A stretch of DNA of 64,000 bases from Couchioplanes caeruleus. Lineage in GTDB: Bacteria > Actinomycetota > Actinomycetes > Mycobacteriales > Micromonosporaceae. A program made the translations under genes and the position numbers. Each line of letters starts with the position of its first letter. Position 1 is the stretch's first letter. Below are positions 32,969 through 45,142 of this stretch, piece by piece. The notes under the pieces are model-generated. The model was given only the letters and a program-made list of their open reading frames with translations, made no database searches and was not told the origin of the DNA. The stretch covers positions 3,162,001 through 3,226,000 of the forward strand of contig NZ_RJKL01000001.1 in the NCBI RefSeq assembly GCF_003751945.1. Direction: 5' to 3'.

Positions 32969-35900
32969 GTGGCGCAGTCGGGAGAGCCGGACAGCTACGA
33001 CGAGGAGTTGGCCCGGATCGACGCGTCGATCGCGGAACTGAAGATTCGCGACATGGCCGCGGCCAAGGAACGCACCACCATCGCCAGCAAGATCCAGGCC
33101 GCGCAGTTCCAGCGGGACATCCTGGCCCATGCCAACCAGCAGCGGAAGCGGGCGGCGACGGCGAAGACCACCCGCCGGGTGCGCCGGCGACCCGCCGAGG
33201 CGGCCGGGCCCGCCGAGGGCCGTCCGTCGTGGTCGCCGCCCGGCACGCCGCACACCGGGCCACCCGGACAGGCCACCGACGGCGTGACCGTTCTGGTGGA
33301 CGACCCGCCGCCGACCGAGGAACCCGCGCCGCCACCGCCACGCCGCCGGGTCGCCCCGCCGCCGGAGCACCCACCGCCGCATCCGCCCGAAACGTCGTCG
33401 CAGTCGGTGCAGAACATCCTGCTCGGCCTCAGCGCGCTGGTGCTCGGCGTCGCGGCGGTGGTCTTCGCCGGCGCGGCCAGCAACGCGGTCGGGCGCGCCT
33501 TCATCCTCGCCCTCGCCACCGGCGTCGCCCTCGTCGCCGCGCCGGCGATCGCCCGCCGGGGCCTCACCTCGACCGGTGAGACGCTGGCCGCGGTCGGCCT
33601 CGTCCTGCTGCCGATGACTCTGTACGCCCTGCACGGCAGTCCCGCGCTCGGCGGCACCGCGGTCCCGCCCCCGGTGTTCCTCGGCGTCACGCTGCTGATC
33701 ACCGCCGCGGCCTCCTTCGCGTACGCCGGTGCCACGCGGCTGGCCGCGCCGCGGTACGCCACCGTGGTGGCCGTGCAGCCGGTGCCGCCGCTGCTCGCGT
33801 ACCCGGTGATCGAGAGCCCGGCCGGCTGGGCGGTCGCGCTGACCGCGGTGGCCGTGATCGATCTGTTGCTGCTCACCACCGTGATCCGCAGTGGGCGGCT
33901 GGTGCCGCGCTGGCCGGTGGGCCGCCCGGTGGCCGGCGACCGGGAGTCGCTGGCCGAGGCGGACGCCCGCGACATCGGCGCCCGCGACTTCGAGACCCGG
34001 CTCGATCCGGCCGATCCCAGCTCCTACGACCCGGCCGTGCGCGTCGCCGAGGCCGATCCGGCCGGCACCGACGCCGGCTACGGCACCCCGGACCGTCCCG
34101 AGTCGCGGCCCGAGGAACCCGATCTGATCATCGACGGGCTCACCGGCAACCGGCGACGGCGCTGGCTGCCGACCCGGATCTTCCCCGGCGCGCGGCCCGC
34201 GGGCGCGCCGCCGGCCGGCTCCGTGCCCCTCGCACCTCCCGCCACCCCGCCGTCCGCGGGGTGGTTGCGGCAACTGACGTTCGGCCTGCTGTGCCTCGCC
34301 GCGGCCGGGGCCCTGGTGTACGCGAGCGCCGGGCTGATCGGGGCGGACGCGGTGGCTGACGCCGTACGCTCCGGACTGATTCTGATCCTGGCTGCCGTCA
34401 CCGCGGCGGCGGCGGCGCGGCTGGTCGACCAGACCCAGGCCAGCAACATCGCCGGAGCGGTGCTGACCCTCGCGGTCATCGCGGCCTGCGCGCGCATCGC
34501 CGACGTGGCGTCGCCGGCCTGGACCCTGGCGGCCGCGGCCGCCGCCGTCGCGGTCACCGGCGCGGCCGTCCGCATGCTTCCCGACGAGGTACGCCGCGGT
34601 CCGCAGTATGCGTCGGCCGCCGCGCTCACCCTGATCGGCCTGTTCGTGGCCGTCGACGCCATCCGGGCGGCACTCGCGCCGGTCCAGGCCGCACGGCCGG
34701 TCTGGGACGCGGACACCGCCGCGTACGCGGGCCGGATCGCCGAGGCCGCCGGCGACTCAGGCTGGCTGCTCGCGCTCAGCGCCCTGCTGGCGACCGTCGC
34801 CGCCGCGCTCGCCCTGCCGGCGGAATACCGGCGCGAAGGCGCGGTCACCGGGGTCGCCCTGACCGCCCTGGCCGTGCCCGCGTCGCTCGGCCTGCCCTGG
34901 TCCGAGGCGCCCTGGCCGCTGGTGATCGCCGCGATCGGCATCGGCGCCGCCGGCCTGCTCGCGCCGACCCGCCGGGTCGCCGTCGCCCACATCGCCGCCG
35001 CCGGCGTGGTCGGCGGGTTCGGCGCCGGCGCCGCGCTGAGCGCATCGTGGCTCACCGCCGCCGTCCTGACCGCGCTGGCCGGCGCCGGCGTCATGGTCGC
35101 GGTCGCGGCCCGCCAGATGCCGGTACGCCTGTACGCCTGGCTGGTCGGCGACTGGGCCTCCGGAGCGGCCGCCCTCGCGATCCCGGGCGCCGTGGTGACC
35201 GCGGTCCTCGCCGTCGACGACCCCGGCGGCGGCCCGCCGCCCACCGAGGCGGTCACGGTGCCGGCGCTCGCGCTGGGCTTCCTCGCCGTGGCCGGGACGC
35301 TCACCTACGCGGCGGTGTTCCAGGTCGCGCGCCGCGAGGTCAGCCTTCCGATGACCGCCGGGGCCGGCCTCGGCGCGGTGGCCCTGGCCCTGGCCGCGCT
35401 GCTCTCGCCCGGCGCCACCGCGGCCGACATCTGGGTCGGCGCGCTCCTGCTCGTCGCCGCCGCCCTGCTCTTCTTCGCCAAGTCGCTGGACCACGGCCGC
35501 CGCGCCGACCGGCTGCTCGACGGCCCCGACATCGCCGCGGCCGCCGCGACCGTGGCGGTCTGCGGGGCGCTCGCCCGGGTCGCGGCCCTCGCCTTTCCGG
35601 ATGCGCCGCTCGCCGTCGGCGCGGTCGTGATCCTCATCGTCGCGGCCGGCGTCCACTCGCTGCCGGAGGACTGGCGCCGCGGCCCGGTCCGCGGCGTCAG
35701 CCTGGCCGGCCTGGTCGTCGCCGCCATCGCCGGCTGGCAGGCGCTGGGTGACGGCCTGCGAATCATGGCCGCTCCCGGACCGATCTGGTCCTCCGACGTC
35801 AGCGGCTACCCCACGGCCGCCGAACCCGGCGCGTGGCAGGCGCCGTTCGCCCTGGTGATCATCGCGATCGCCGCGACCGCCGCACTGCCCCTCCCGGCCC

Positions 35901-38155
35901 GGTACGACGTCAGTGCCGTCTGCGTCGCGCTGGCCACGATCGGCGCACCCGCGGCCTTCGGCCTGCCCTGGTGGTCACCGCTGCTGATCGGCGGCGCCGT
36001 CGCCCTCGGGTACGGGATCGCGTCGGTGGCCGCCACGGACCCCCGCGCCGCGCTGAGCCGCGTCGGGGTCGCCGCCGTGGCCGCCCTGCACGCCGCCGGC
36101 GCCGGCCTGATCCGGCCCTGGTCGACGGCGCTGGCCCTGGGCCTGATCGTGCTCACCGGCACGCTGGTCGCCTGGCTGGCCCGCGCCGACCTGACCCCCG
36201 CCGCCCGGCGCCGGTGGGCCGAGCGTGCCGAGCTCGACGAGGTCATGGCGTACACACTCGACGACACGGGCATGCCCCGGCACCGGGCCCAGATCGGCGG
36301 CGCCGCCACCATGGGTGCGCTACTCGCGGCCCCGGGCGTGCTGGCCGCGATCGCCGCGGACCAGCACCGCTCGGCACAGGTCGTGCTGACCGCCGCCCTG
36401 GCCGGGTCCAGCCTGATGCTGTCCCTGCTGGCGGTCGCCGGCCGCTGGGTGCCGCAGTATCTGCCGTGGGCCACGATCGGCCTGGTCGGCGGCGCCACCA
36501 TCACCGCCGTCGCCTCCGTACCGAGCGACTACCCCACGGCCCTGTACGCGGCCGCCGCCGCTCTGCTCGGCGTGGTCGCGGAGCTCCTACGCGGCACGGT
36601 GCCGGCGCCGGGGCTGACCCTCGCCCCGCCGCACACCTGGCGGCCCGCTCCGCCGCACCCCTGGCGTCCCGCCCCGCCGCAGAGCTGGCGCGAACAGCAG
36701 ATCGCGCGGCCAGGCCGGGCCGGGCTGCGTCCAAGCGGGCTGCGCGGGCGCTGGCTCGTCGGCCCGGCCACCGGCGCGGTGATCGTCGCGGCGCTGCCCA
36801 CGGTCCTGGCCCTGTTCTCCATCGCACCGGCGCTGCGCGCGGCGCTGTTCGACCCGCTCGGGCAGCTCAGCGCGATCTGGGACGGTCCGGTAACCGCCCT
36901 CACCGACCCCGCGCAGGGCAGCGTCGACGGCACCAGCGTGCTCGCCACCGTGCTGCTGACCGTGGCCGCGGCGCTGGCCGCCCTCGGTTTCGGCGGCAAG
37001 CCGGCCGAGGCCGTACCGGTCATCCTGCCGGGCCTGGCGATCACCCTGCTGATCGCGCCCATCGCGCTGGACGCCCGATGGCCGGCGTCGACGGCGGCGG
37101 CCCTGGTGGTGTTCACGATCGCCATGCTCGGCCTGGCACTGACCCCGCCCCCGGTCGCGACCCGCGCCACCCTGCTGCACACGACCCGCACCATCGTCTT
37201 CGTCATCGGCCTGCTCGGCGGGGGTGCCGGCCTCGCCGGCAGCCTGGCGACCCGGGAGCTGACGCTGTTCACGCTGGGTTGCGCCGTCGGCGTCGGCCTG
37301 GTCGCCGCGATCGCCGGCCGCAGCCGCCACGCCCGGGTGCTGGGCTGGCTGTTCGCCGCGGCGATGGGCCAGTTCTTCGTCCTCGCCGTGGCCCTCGTCG
37401 CCGGCCTCACCCACGAATGGGCGGCCTTCGGCGTCCTGGCGGTCGGCGCGGCGCTGCTCATCCTCGAGGCCGCGCTGCCGCGCCTCGGCCTGCCGGAGTA
37501 CCGCCTCGAGGCGACGACGGTGGAGTGGAGCGGCTACGCCTCGGCGCTGCTCGCGGGAGCCCTCGCCTACGACTCCCCATCCCACCTCGCGGCCCTGCTG
37601 GCGGCCTGGGGCGCGGTCCTCGGCCTCGCCGCGACCCGGCCGGGCCGCACACCCCACCAGCGCCGCAACCTGTTCTGGCTGGCGGTCGGCTTCGAGATCA
37701 TCGGCATCTGGCTGTTCGTGGCGCTGGCGGACGTGGCGCTGCCGGAGGCGTACACGCTGCCCTTCGCGGCGCTGGCGCTGCTGGTCGGCATCCTGGAGGC
37801 CCGTCAGCGGCCGGAACTGAGCAGTTGGGCGGCGTACGGCCCCGCGCTGCTCGCGGCCTTCGTCCCGACCACCGGCCTGGTGATCGCCACGGACGCGGGC
37901 GACCTCCGCGAAATGCTGCTCCTGTTGGGCGCGGTAGCAACACTGATCATCGGCTCCCGCCTCCAGCAGCAGGCCCCGGTGGTCATCGGCGCAACGGCGA
38001 CGGCGGTCGCCACCCTGCACTTCGCCACGACGCTGGTCGGGCCGTGGCTGGTGCTGGTGCCGGTCGGCGTGGTCCTGCTCTTCCTGGGCGCGACCAACGA
38101 GAACCGGCGAAGGACCCAGGAACGGCTGCGAGGGGCGCTGGTCCGGATGCGCTGA
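32969..38155 (+). CDS. Giant polytopic membrane protein (SCO7613-like) with an internal duplication
   Basis: 1728 residues from GTG 32969 with AGGAGG 6 bases upstream. Residues 1-60 form a coiled coil (DEELARIDASIAELKIRD), 60-145 are Pro-rich, and from about 148 to the end there are dozens of hydrophobic helices. Residues near 490-850 and 850-1210 are related to each other: RMLPDEVRRGP at about 535 matches HSLPEDWRRGP at about 896, and SLGLPWSEAPWPLVI matches AFGLPWWSPLLIG. A P-P-H-T-W-R-P-A repeat is near 1215. It resembles large proteins annotated with an SCO7613 C-terminal domain, of unknown function. Its stop abuts the purE stop. Confidence 0.82.
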   Translation: MAQSGEPDSYDEELARIDASIAELKIRDMAAAKERTTIASKIQAAQFQRDILAHANQQRKRAATAKTTRRVRRRPAEAAGPAEGRPSWSPPGTPHTGPPGQATDGVTVLVDDPPPTEEPAPPPPRRRVAPPPEHPPPHPPETSSQSVQNILLGLSALVLGVAAVVFAGAASNAVGRAFILALATGVALVAAPAIARRGLTSTGETLAAVGLVLLPMTLYALHGSPALGGTAVPPPVFLGVTLLITAAASFAYAGATRLAAPRYATVVAVQPVPPLLAYPVIESPAGWAVALTAVAVIDLLLLTTVIRSGRLVPRWPVGRPVAGDRESLAEADARDIGARDFETRLDPADPSSYDPAVRVAEADPAGTDAGYGTPDRPESRPEEPDLIIDGLTGNRRRRWLPTRIFPGARPAGAPPAGSVPLAPPATPPSAGWLRQLTFGLLCLAAAGALVYASAGLIGADAVADAVRSGLILILAAVTAAAAARLVDQTQASNIAGAVLTLAVIAACARIADVASPAWTLAAAAAAVAVTGAAVRMLPDEVRRGPQYASAAALTLIGLFVAVDAIRAALAPVQAARPVWDADTAAYAGRIAEAAGDSGWLLALSALLATVAAALALPAEYRREGAVTGVALTALAVPASLGLPWSEAPWPLVIAAIGIGAAGLLAPTRRVAVAHIAAAGVVGGFGAGAALSASWLTAAVLTALAGAGVMVAVAARQMPVRLYAWLVGDWASGAAALAIPGAVVTAVLAVDDPGGGPPPTEAVTVPALALGFLAVAGTLTYAAVFQVARREVSLPMTAGAGLGAVALALAALLSPGATAADIWVGALLLVAAALLFFAKSLDHGRRADRLLDGPDIAAAAATVAVCGALARVAALAFPDAPLAVGAVVILIVAAGVHSLPEDWRRGPVRGVSLAGLVVAAIAGWQALGDGLRIMAAPGPIWSSDVSGYPTAAEPGAWQAPFALVIIAIAATAALPLPARYDVSAVCVALATIGAPAAFGLPWWSPLLIGGAVALGYGIASVAATDPRAALSRVGVAAVAALHAAGAGLIRPWSTALALGLIVLTGTLVAWLARADLTPAARRRWAERAELDEVMAYTLDDTGMPRHRAQIGGAATMGALLAAPGVLAAIAADQHRSAQVVLTAALAGSSLMLSLLAVAGRWVPQYLPWATIGLVGGATITAVASVPSDYPTALYAAAAALLGVVAELLRGTVPAPGLTLAPPHTWRPAPPHPWRPAPPQSWREQQIARPGRAGLRPSGLRGRWLVGPATGAVIVAALPTVLALFSIAPALRAALFDPLGQLSAIWDGPVTALTDPAQGSVDGTSVLATVLLTVAAALAALGFGGKPAEAVPVILPGLAITLLIAPIALDARWPASTAAALVVFTIAMLGLALTPPPVATRATLLHTTRTIVFVIGLLGGGAGLAGSLATRELTLFTLGCAVGVGLVAAIAGRSRHARVLGWLFAAAMGQFFVLAVALVAGLTHEWAAFGVLAVGAALLILEAALPRLGLPEYRLEATTVEWSGYASALLAGALAYDSPSHLAALLAAWGAVLGLAATRPGRTPHQRRNLFWLAVGFEIIGIWLFVALADVALPEAYTLPFAALALLVGILEARQRPELSSWAAYGPALLAAFVPTTGLVIATDAGDLREMLLLLGAVATLIIGSRLQQQAPVVIGATATAVATLHFATTLVGPWLVLVPVGVVLLFLGATNENRRRTQERLRGALVRMR

Positions 38156-38653
38156 CTAGCCCAGAAGCTTGGCCCGCAGCGCTTCGTCCTTCTCCGCGAC
38201 GACCTGCTCGAGATTCGCCTGGAAGGCCCGCATCTTCGCCAGCAGCTCCGGATCGGAGGCGGCGAGGATGCGCACCGCCAGCAGCCCCGCGTTCCGCGCA
38301 CCGCCGATGGAGACCGTAGCGACCGGAACCCCGGCCGGCATCTGCACGATCGACAGCAGCGAATCCATGCCGTCGAGGTACTTCAAGGGCACAGGCACCC
38401 CGATCACCGGCAGCGGCGTCATGGCGGCGACCATGCCGGGCAGGTGCGCGGCACCGCCCGCGCCCGTGATGATGACCTTCAACCCGCGGTCGGCGGCCGT
38501 CGTCGCATAGTCGACCATCTTCTGGACCGTACGGTGCGCGGAAACCACGCCGACCTCGAACGGCACGTCGAACTCGGCGAGCGCCAGCGCCGCCGCCTCC
38601 ATCGTGGACCAGTCCGAGTCACTGCCCATGATCACGCCGACGCTGGGTGCCAT
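38156..38653 (-). CDS. purE: N5-carboxyaminoimidazole ribonucleotide mutase
   Basis: 165 residues from ATG 38653, whose A of the start shares a base with the purK stop (TGATG); GAAGGCGAG lies upstream. It converts N5-CAIR to CAIR in purine synthesis. [20 protein letters not shown] and [11 protein letters not shown] are the three conserved active-site stretches. The length is normal for class I PurE. The purK gene, which makes its substrate, is immediately upstream. Confidence 0.96.
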   Translation of the reverse strand: MAPSVGVIMGSDSDWSTMEAAALALAEFDVPFEVGVVSAHRTVQKMVDYATTAADRGLKVIITGAGGAAHLPGMVAAMTPLPVIGVPVPLKYLDGMDSLLSIVQMPAGVPVATVSIGGARNAGLLAVRILAASDPELLAKMRAFQANLEQVVAEKDEALRAKLLG

Positions 38654-39897
38654 CACTCGCCTTCCTGCAGCCACCGGGCGGCGCGGGCGGCCCGAGCGCG
38701 TACCGATGTCATGTCGTCACCGAGCACGGTCACGTGCCCGATCTTGCGTCCGGGACGGACCTGCTTGCCGTACAGATGAACCCGGACCCCGGGATCCGCG
38801 GCGAAAAGATGATGAAGCCGCTCGTCCAGCGTCATCCCACCGGGGGCCCCACCGAGCACATTCGCCATGACGACGGCGGGAGCGGTGAGCGAGGTCTCCC
38901 CCATCGGATAGTCGAGCACGGCCCGCAGATGCTGCTCGAACTGCGAGGTCCGAGCCCCCTCGATGGTCCAGTGCCCCGAATTGTGCGGTCGCATCGCCAG
39001 CTCGTTGACAACGATCCCGGCCTCGGTCTCGAACAACTCGACGGCCAGCAACCCGACAACCCCGAGCGCATGAGCGAGGTCGATGGCAAGCTGCTGGGCC
39101 TCGACGGCAAGCTCCTCGGGAAGCTCGGGAGCGGGCGCAAGCACCTCGACACAGATCCCGTCGCGCTGCACGGTCTCCACCACGGGATAGGCGGCAACCT
39201 GCCCGAACGGCGACCGAGCGACAAGAGCCGCGATCTCCCGCCGAAGCGGCACCCGCTCCTCGACGATCAGCTCCACCCCGGTGGCGACAAGCTCCTGTGC
39301 GGCCGCGACATCGGCAAGCATCCACACGCCACGCCCGTCGTAGCCACCCCGGACAGCCTTGGCGACAACCGGCCACCCGGATGCCCTTCCCGCCTGAGCC
39401 CCAGCTCCAGAGACCGCCTCCCGGCGACCGCCGACAGCGTCGGCGCCCATGCCGCCGTTCGCGCCGGCGACCTCGGCGACCTCGGCGGCGAAGTCGGCGA
39501 TGTCCGCGGCGGTCGACACGGGCCGCCATCGCGGCACGGGCGCGCCCAGCTCCGACAGCCGCTCCCGCATCCGCCGCTTGTCCTGCGCAAAGACGATCGT
39601 CTCTGCACCCGGATAGATCTTTACGCCCTCCGCAGCCAGGGCGGCGATGTGCCCGGTCGGCACATGCTCATGATCAAAGGTGACGGCATCGCAGCCCTTG
39701 GCAAACTCACGAAGCGCCGAAAGGTCCGTATGCGTGCCACTCCGCACATCCGCGGCAACGAGAGCGGCACTGTCGTCGGGCGCCTCGGAAAGCACGCGCA
39801 ACGACTGCCCCAGAGCGATCGCGGCCTGGTGGGTCATCCGGGCCAACTGCCCGCCGCCCACCATGCCGACAACGGGAAGACCGGTTCGAGTATCCAT
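38653..39897 (-). CDS. purK: 5-(carboxyamino)imidazole ribonucleotide synthase with an inserted Gly/Ala-rich segment
   Basis: 414 residues. ATP-grasp enzyme forming N5-CAIR from AIR, bicarbonate and [39 protein letters not shown] and [17 protein letters not shown] are the hallmarks. Most PurK proteins are 360-390 residues; here about 33 Gly/Ala-rich residues (141-173, bases 39379-39477) interrupt the first ATP-grasp subdomain just before the WPVVAK strand. They probably form a disordered loop that does not abolish activity. The stop overlaps the purE start by one base, so the two are coupled. Confidence 0.95.
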   Translation of the reverse strand: MDTRTGLPVVGMVGGGQLARMTHQAAIALGQSLRVLSEAPDDSAALVAADVRSGTHTDLSALREFAKGCDAVTFDHEHVPTGHIAALAAEGVKIYPGAETIVFAQDKRRMRERLSELGAPVPRWRPVSTAADIADFAAEVAEVAGANGGMGADAVGGRREAVSGAGAQAGRASGWPVVAKAVRGGYDGRGVWMLADVAAAQELVATGVELIVEERVPLRREIAALVARSPFGQVAAYPVVETVQRDGICVEVLAPAPELPEELAVEAQQLAIDLAHALGVVGLLAVELFETEAGIVVNELAMRPHNSGHWTIEGARTSQFEQHLRAVLDYPMGETSLTAPAVVMANVLGGAPGGMTLDERLHHLFAADPGVRVHLYGKQVRPGRKIGHVTVLGDDMTSVRARAARAARWLQEGE

Positions 39898-40350
39898 CGC
39901 TGACCAAGCCTAACGACTGCACCTTGGCAGCCAGGAGGCGGCCGCTGGTAAGCAAGACCATTACTCGGGTAGCCCACCATGCACCCGAGCCGCAAACCGG
40001 CGCAGCGCGCCGGGGCGCGAGCCGGCGCAGCGGCCCGGGCGCGACCCGGCGCAGCGGCCCGGGCGCGAGCCGGCACAGCACCTCGGAGAGCAAGCAGGCC
40101 TGGCGCCCCAGGAGCAAGCAGGCGCAGCGCACCACGAAGACCGACCCGCGGGCGCTCGCCACACGCAGAGCAGCCCCGGCGCACCACCAAGACGAGCCCA
40201 CGCCGCGACGTCGACAGGCACAGACCGCCCTCCTTCTGCACCCCGAGGGGTTCCCCGCCAGGGGCGAGCGGCACGTCGGAGAAGTGCGCGCCGAGACGTC
40301 GCGTACGCGCCGGTCAGAGCAGCGGCCGGACGCGCGTCCGGAGCTTCGGG
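39898..40350. other. Repeat-bearing intergenic region upstream of purK
   Basis: 453 bases with no supported gene. The 120 bases from about 39990 hold a degenerate tandem repeat (listed separately). The first 80 bases must contain the leftward purK promoter, but no clear boxes stand out. Open frames here are Arg/Ala-rich products of the repeats and lack ribosome sites. Confidence 0.5.
39996..40135. repeat. Degenerate 24-base tandem repeat
   Basis: The unit CCGGCGCAGCGGCCCGGGCG (plus four more bases, CGAG or CGAC) occurs about three times almost unchanged and two to three more times in decayed form. It is extremely GC-rich and can fold. It lies between purK and the DUF255 gene. Confidence 0.6.
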
Positions 40351-42438
<2,088 letters not shown>

Positions 42439-42473
42439 GGCTCCAACCTAGTCCGGCCGCACGCGGAAGAACC

Positions 42474-45041
42474 TTACGAAGCGCCGTCGGCTCGCAGCGG
42501 CACGATCTTGGCAGGCGCGGCGTCGGCGAGATGCACCAGCGCCGGGACGATCTTGTCGACGGGAAGTGGACGGCTGAAGTGATAGCCCTGTGCCGCCGTA
42601 CAACCGAGGGCGAGCAGGGCCGCGCGCTGCTCCGCGGTCTCCACGCCCTCGGCGACGACCCTGGCGCCCAGCCGGGCGCCCAGCTCGACCGCCCCGCGGA
42701 CGACGGCCGCCGCGGCGGGCGAGTCGGTCATCTCGGTGACGAAGGAGCGGTCCACCTTGAGCTCGTCGACCCGGACCCGGGTGACGAAGGCGAGCGAGGA
42801 GAAGCCGGTGCCGAAGTCGTCGACCGAGATCTGCACCTGCATCTCCCGCAGCGCGGCCAGCACCTCGTCCACGACGCCCTGGTCGCTGACCGCCACCGAC
42901 TCGGTGATCTCGAGCACCAGCCGCCCCGGCACCATGCGGTGCCGGCGCAGGGCGTCGGCCACCTGCGCCGGGAAGGTCGCGTCGAGCAGGCTGCGGGCCG
43001 AGACGTTGACGGAGACGGGTACGTCGACGCCCGCCGCCGCCCACGCCGCGGCCGCCTCGAGGGCGCGGTCCAGAACATAGCGGGTGAACGGGGCGAGGAG
43101 CTCGCCGACTTCCACGGTCTCCACGAAGACGGCGGGCGTCAGCAGGCCACGGCGCGGATGGTTCCAGCGGATCAGTGCTTCCACGCCGGTCGGTGCGCCG
43201 GTGTCGAGGTCGACCTCGGGCTGCAGCATGAGGATGAGCTGGTCCTTCGCGATGAGCGCGTCGTGCAGCTCGGCGGGGAGAGCGAGGTGGTCGGTGCTGC
43301 TGGCGTCGCGGGCGCTGTCATAGGCGGCGACGCCGACGTGCAGCTCCTTCGCCTGCTCCAGCGCAATGCTCGCCCGGCGGATCAGCTCGCTGAGATCGGC
43401 GTGGCCGGCGCGCTCCACCACGACGCCCACGGCAACGTCGAGGACGAGCCGCACTCCCCCGATCTCGGTGGGCAGGCCGAGGCTGTCGACGATCTCCCTG
43501 GCCCGCCGGACGGCCTGCGGCAGCGGGCTGGGCGCCCCGCGCAGGGACGTCGCGGAGTCGGTGAGGGTCGCGACGGCGGGTAGCAGCAGGGCGAACTCGT
43601 CGTCACCGAGGCGCGCCACGAGCTCCCCCTTGCGGGCGAGATCGGTCAAGCGTACGGCGACCGTACGCAAGACGTCGTCGCCTGCCCCGTGACCGAGCGT
43701 GCCGTTGATCTCCCGGAAGTTGTTGAGATCGAGCAGCAGGACCGCGACGGCCTGGTCGCGGTGCAACGACCGGAGCAGCTCCTCGCCGTCGGCGAGCAGC
43801 GCCCGGCGATTGGCGAGACCGGTCAGTTGATCGTGGACACCGTCGTGCGCGACCCGGGCGTCGAGCAGGGCGAGCCGCTCCCGCGTCGCCGCATCATGCA
43901 GCGCGCCCGCCAACACGTCGGCGTACGCGGAAACAGCCAGCTCATCGCGGGCAGCGGGCATGGTCGGCTCGGCCAGCCAGACGGTGAGCTCGCCGACCGT
44001 CGTGCCCCCGACCGCCATGGTCCGGCTGATGACCGGTCCCGGAGCCGCACCCGGCACCGCATCGGGCAGGGCGTCGCCAAGATACCGCCGGTCGCCGCGT
44101 CCGGATTCGCTGTCCACCGGCGCGGGCGGCAGCGAAACCTCGATCTCCGCACGCCGTGCACCGAAGACGTCCAGCGCGCCCCGCAACCCGGCCTCGGCCA
44201 CCGCCGCCTCCGTCGGGCCGCCGAGCGTACGGGTAGCCCGCGCGAACGCCTCCCACACCCGGCGCTCCTCCTCGGCGCGAAGGTGATATCGGTAGGTTCG
44301 CTGCAGCAGCCACAGCACGGGCGCCAGGGCGAGGAGCCACAGCGGCTCGTTGACCAGGGCATACAGCGCCGAGAGTCCGACCAGGACGTTGCCGACGAAC
44401 ATCGGCAGCTTGGCGTGCAGCGCCCGCGCGACGATCTGCGCGGGCGTCGCGTCCCGATGCACCGACAGCGTCAGCACGGCCAGGCCGAGGGTGATGGCAA
44501 GGTAGGTCGCGGCGCCGGCGATCAGACCGAGGTGCGCACGGGTGCCGCTCATGGACCCACCCGTGATCGCGTACGCGACCCAGATCGCACCGCTCGTCCC
44601 CAGGGCGAGGCAGGCGGCGAGATGAAGCACGTCGGCGACCGCCCGCTGGCCGTTGAGCCAGGTGATGAGCAACCACGCGGCGGCGGCACCGACGAGGGTG
44701 GCGGCGGGCAGCCATCCGGGCGGCGCCAGCGCGAAGCCGAGGACGAACGCGGTCTCGCCCCAGGAGACGCTGACGGTTCCCCGCCCCACCCGCACCCGCA
44801 GTTGTGCCAGTTGCGCCAGTCCGACGAGGGCTATGGCAGACGCGACGCCCACCGCCGACGGATGCGCCAGGGCCAGCGGTCGTTCCCACGGAAGTAACGC
44901 CGCGAGAACGGCGAGGACCACGGCGACGCCGACCACACCACCGGTCAGCATCCGTACGCCGACAGTGCGCCGGACAACCGCAGAGAACCGATCACCGGCA
45001 TCCCGGTGGACCGAGGAGGAAACAGCCGACGATGAGGTCAT
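42474..45041 (-). CDS. Membrane GGDEF-EAL protein, probable c-di-GMP phosphodiesterase
   Basis: 855 residues from ATG 45041; a GTG at 45107 is an alternative. Residues about 30-290 contain eight or so membrane helices. A linker of GAF-like length leads to a GGDEF domain (about 415-580) whose active site reads RLGDDEFALL, so the second Gly is replaced and cyclase activity is doubtful. The EAL domain (about 600-845) looks intact: GVEALIRWNHP, NVSARSL, EITES, VDDFGTGFSSL, ELKVDRSFV, AEGVET and AQGYHFSRPLP. It should hydrolyse c-di-GMP in response to a membrane-sensed signal. It is transcribed alone, divergent from the small gene at 45143. Confidence 0.93.
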   Translation of the reverse strand: MTSSSAVSSSVHRDAGDRFSAVVRRTVGVRMLTGGVVGVAVVLAVLAALLPWERPLALAHPSAVGVASAIALVGLAQLAQLRVRVGRGTVSVSWGETAFVLGFALAPPGWLPAATLVGAAAAWLLITWLNGQRAVADVLHLAACLALGTSGAIWVAYAITGGSMSGTRAHLGLIAGAATYLAITLGLAVLTLSVHRDATPAQIVARALHAKLPMFVGNVLVGLSALYALVNEPLWLLALAPVLWLLQRTYRYHLRAEEERRVWEAFARATRTLGGPTEAAVAEAGLRGALDVFGARRAEIEVSLPPAPVDSESGRGDRRYLGDALPDAVPGAAPGPVISRTMAVGGTTVGELTVWLAEPTMPAARDELAVSAYADVLAGALHDAATRERLALLDARVAHDGVHDQLTGLANRRALLADGEELLRSLHRDQAVAVLLLDLNNFREINGTLGHGAGDDVLRTVAVRLTDLARKGELVARLGDDEFALLLPAVATLTDSATSLRGAPSPLPQAVRRAREIVDSLGLPTEIGGVRLVLDVAVGVVVERAGHADLSELIRRASIALEQAKELHVGVAAYDSARDASSTDHLALPAELHDALIAKDQLILMLQPEVDLDTGAPTGVEALIRWNHPRRGLLTPAVFVETVEVGELLAPFTRYVLDRALEAAAAWAAAGVDVPVSVNVSARSLLDATFPAQVADALRRHRMVPGRLVLEITESVAVSDQGVVDEVLAALREMQVQISVDDFGTGFSSLAFVTRVRVDELKVDRSFVTEMTDSPAAAAVVRGAVELGARLGARVVAEGVETAEQRAALLALGCTAAQGYHFSRPLPVDKIVPALVHLADAAPAKIVPLRADGAS

Positions 45042-45142
45042 GCCACCACCCGGCCGATCCGGTGTGGAGGTGGGAGCCGCAAGGGCCGACCGTGCTCGGG
45101 GTGGCACCGCAGAGCGCTGACCAGCGGCACAGGAGGATGCAC

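Noticed and set aside
35833-38319. Second long frame inside the giant membrane protein gene
   Set aside because: Arg/Pro-rich shadow in another frame; the membrane frame has a perfect ribosome site and coherent helices.
39834-40274. Leftward 146-codon frame upstream of purK
   Set aside because: It is made of the GC-rich repeats, overlaps purK and has no ribosome site.
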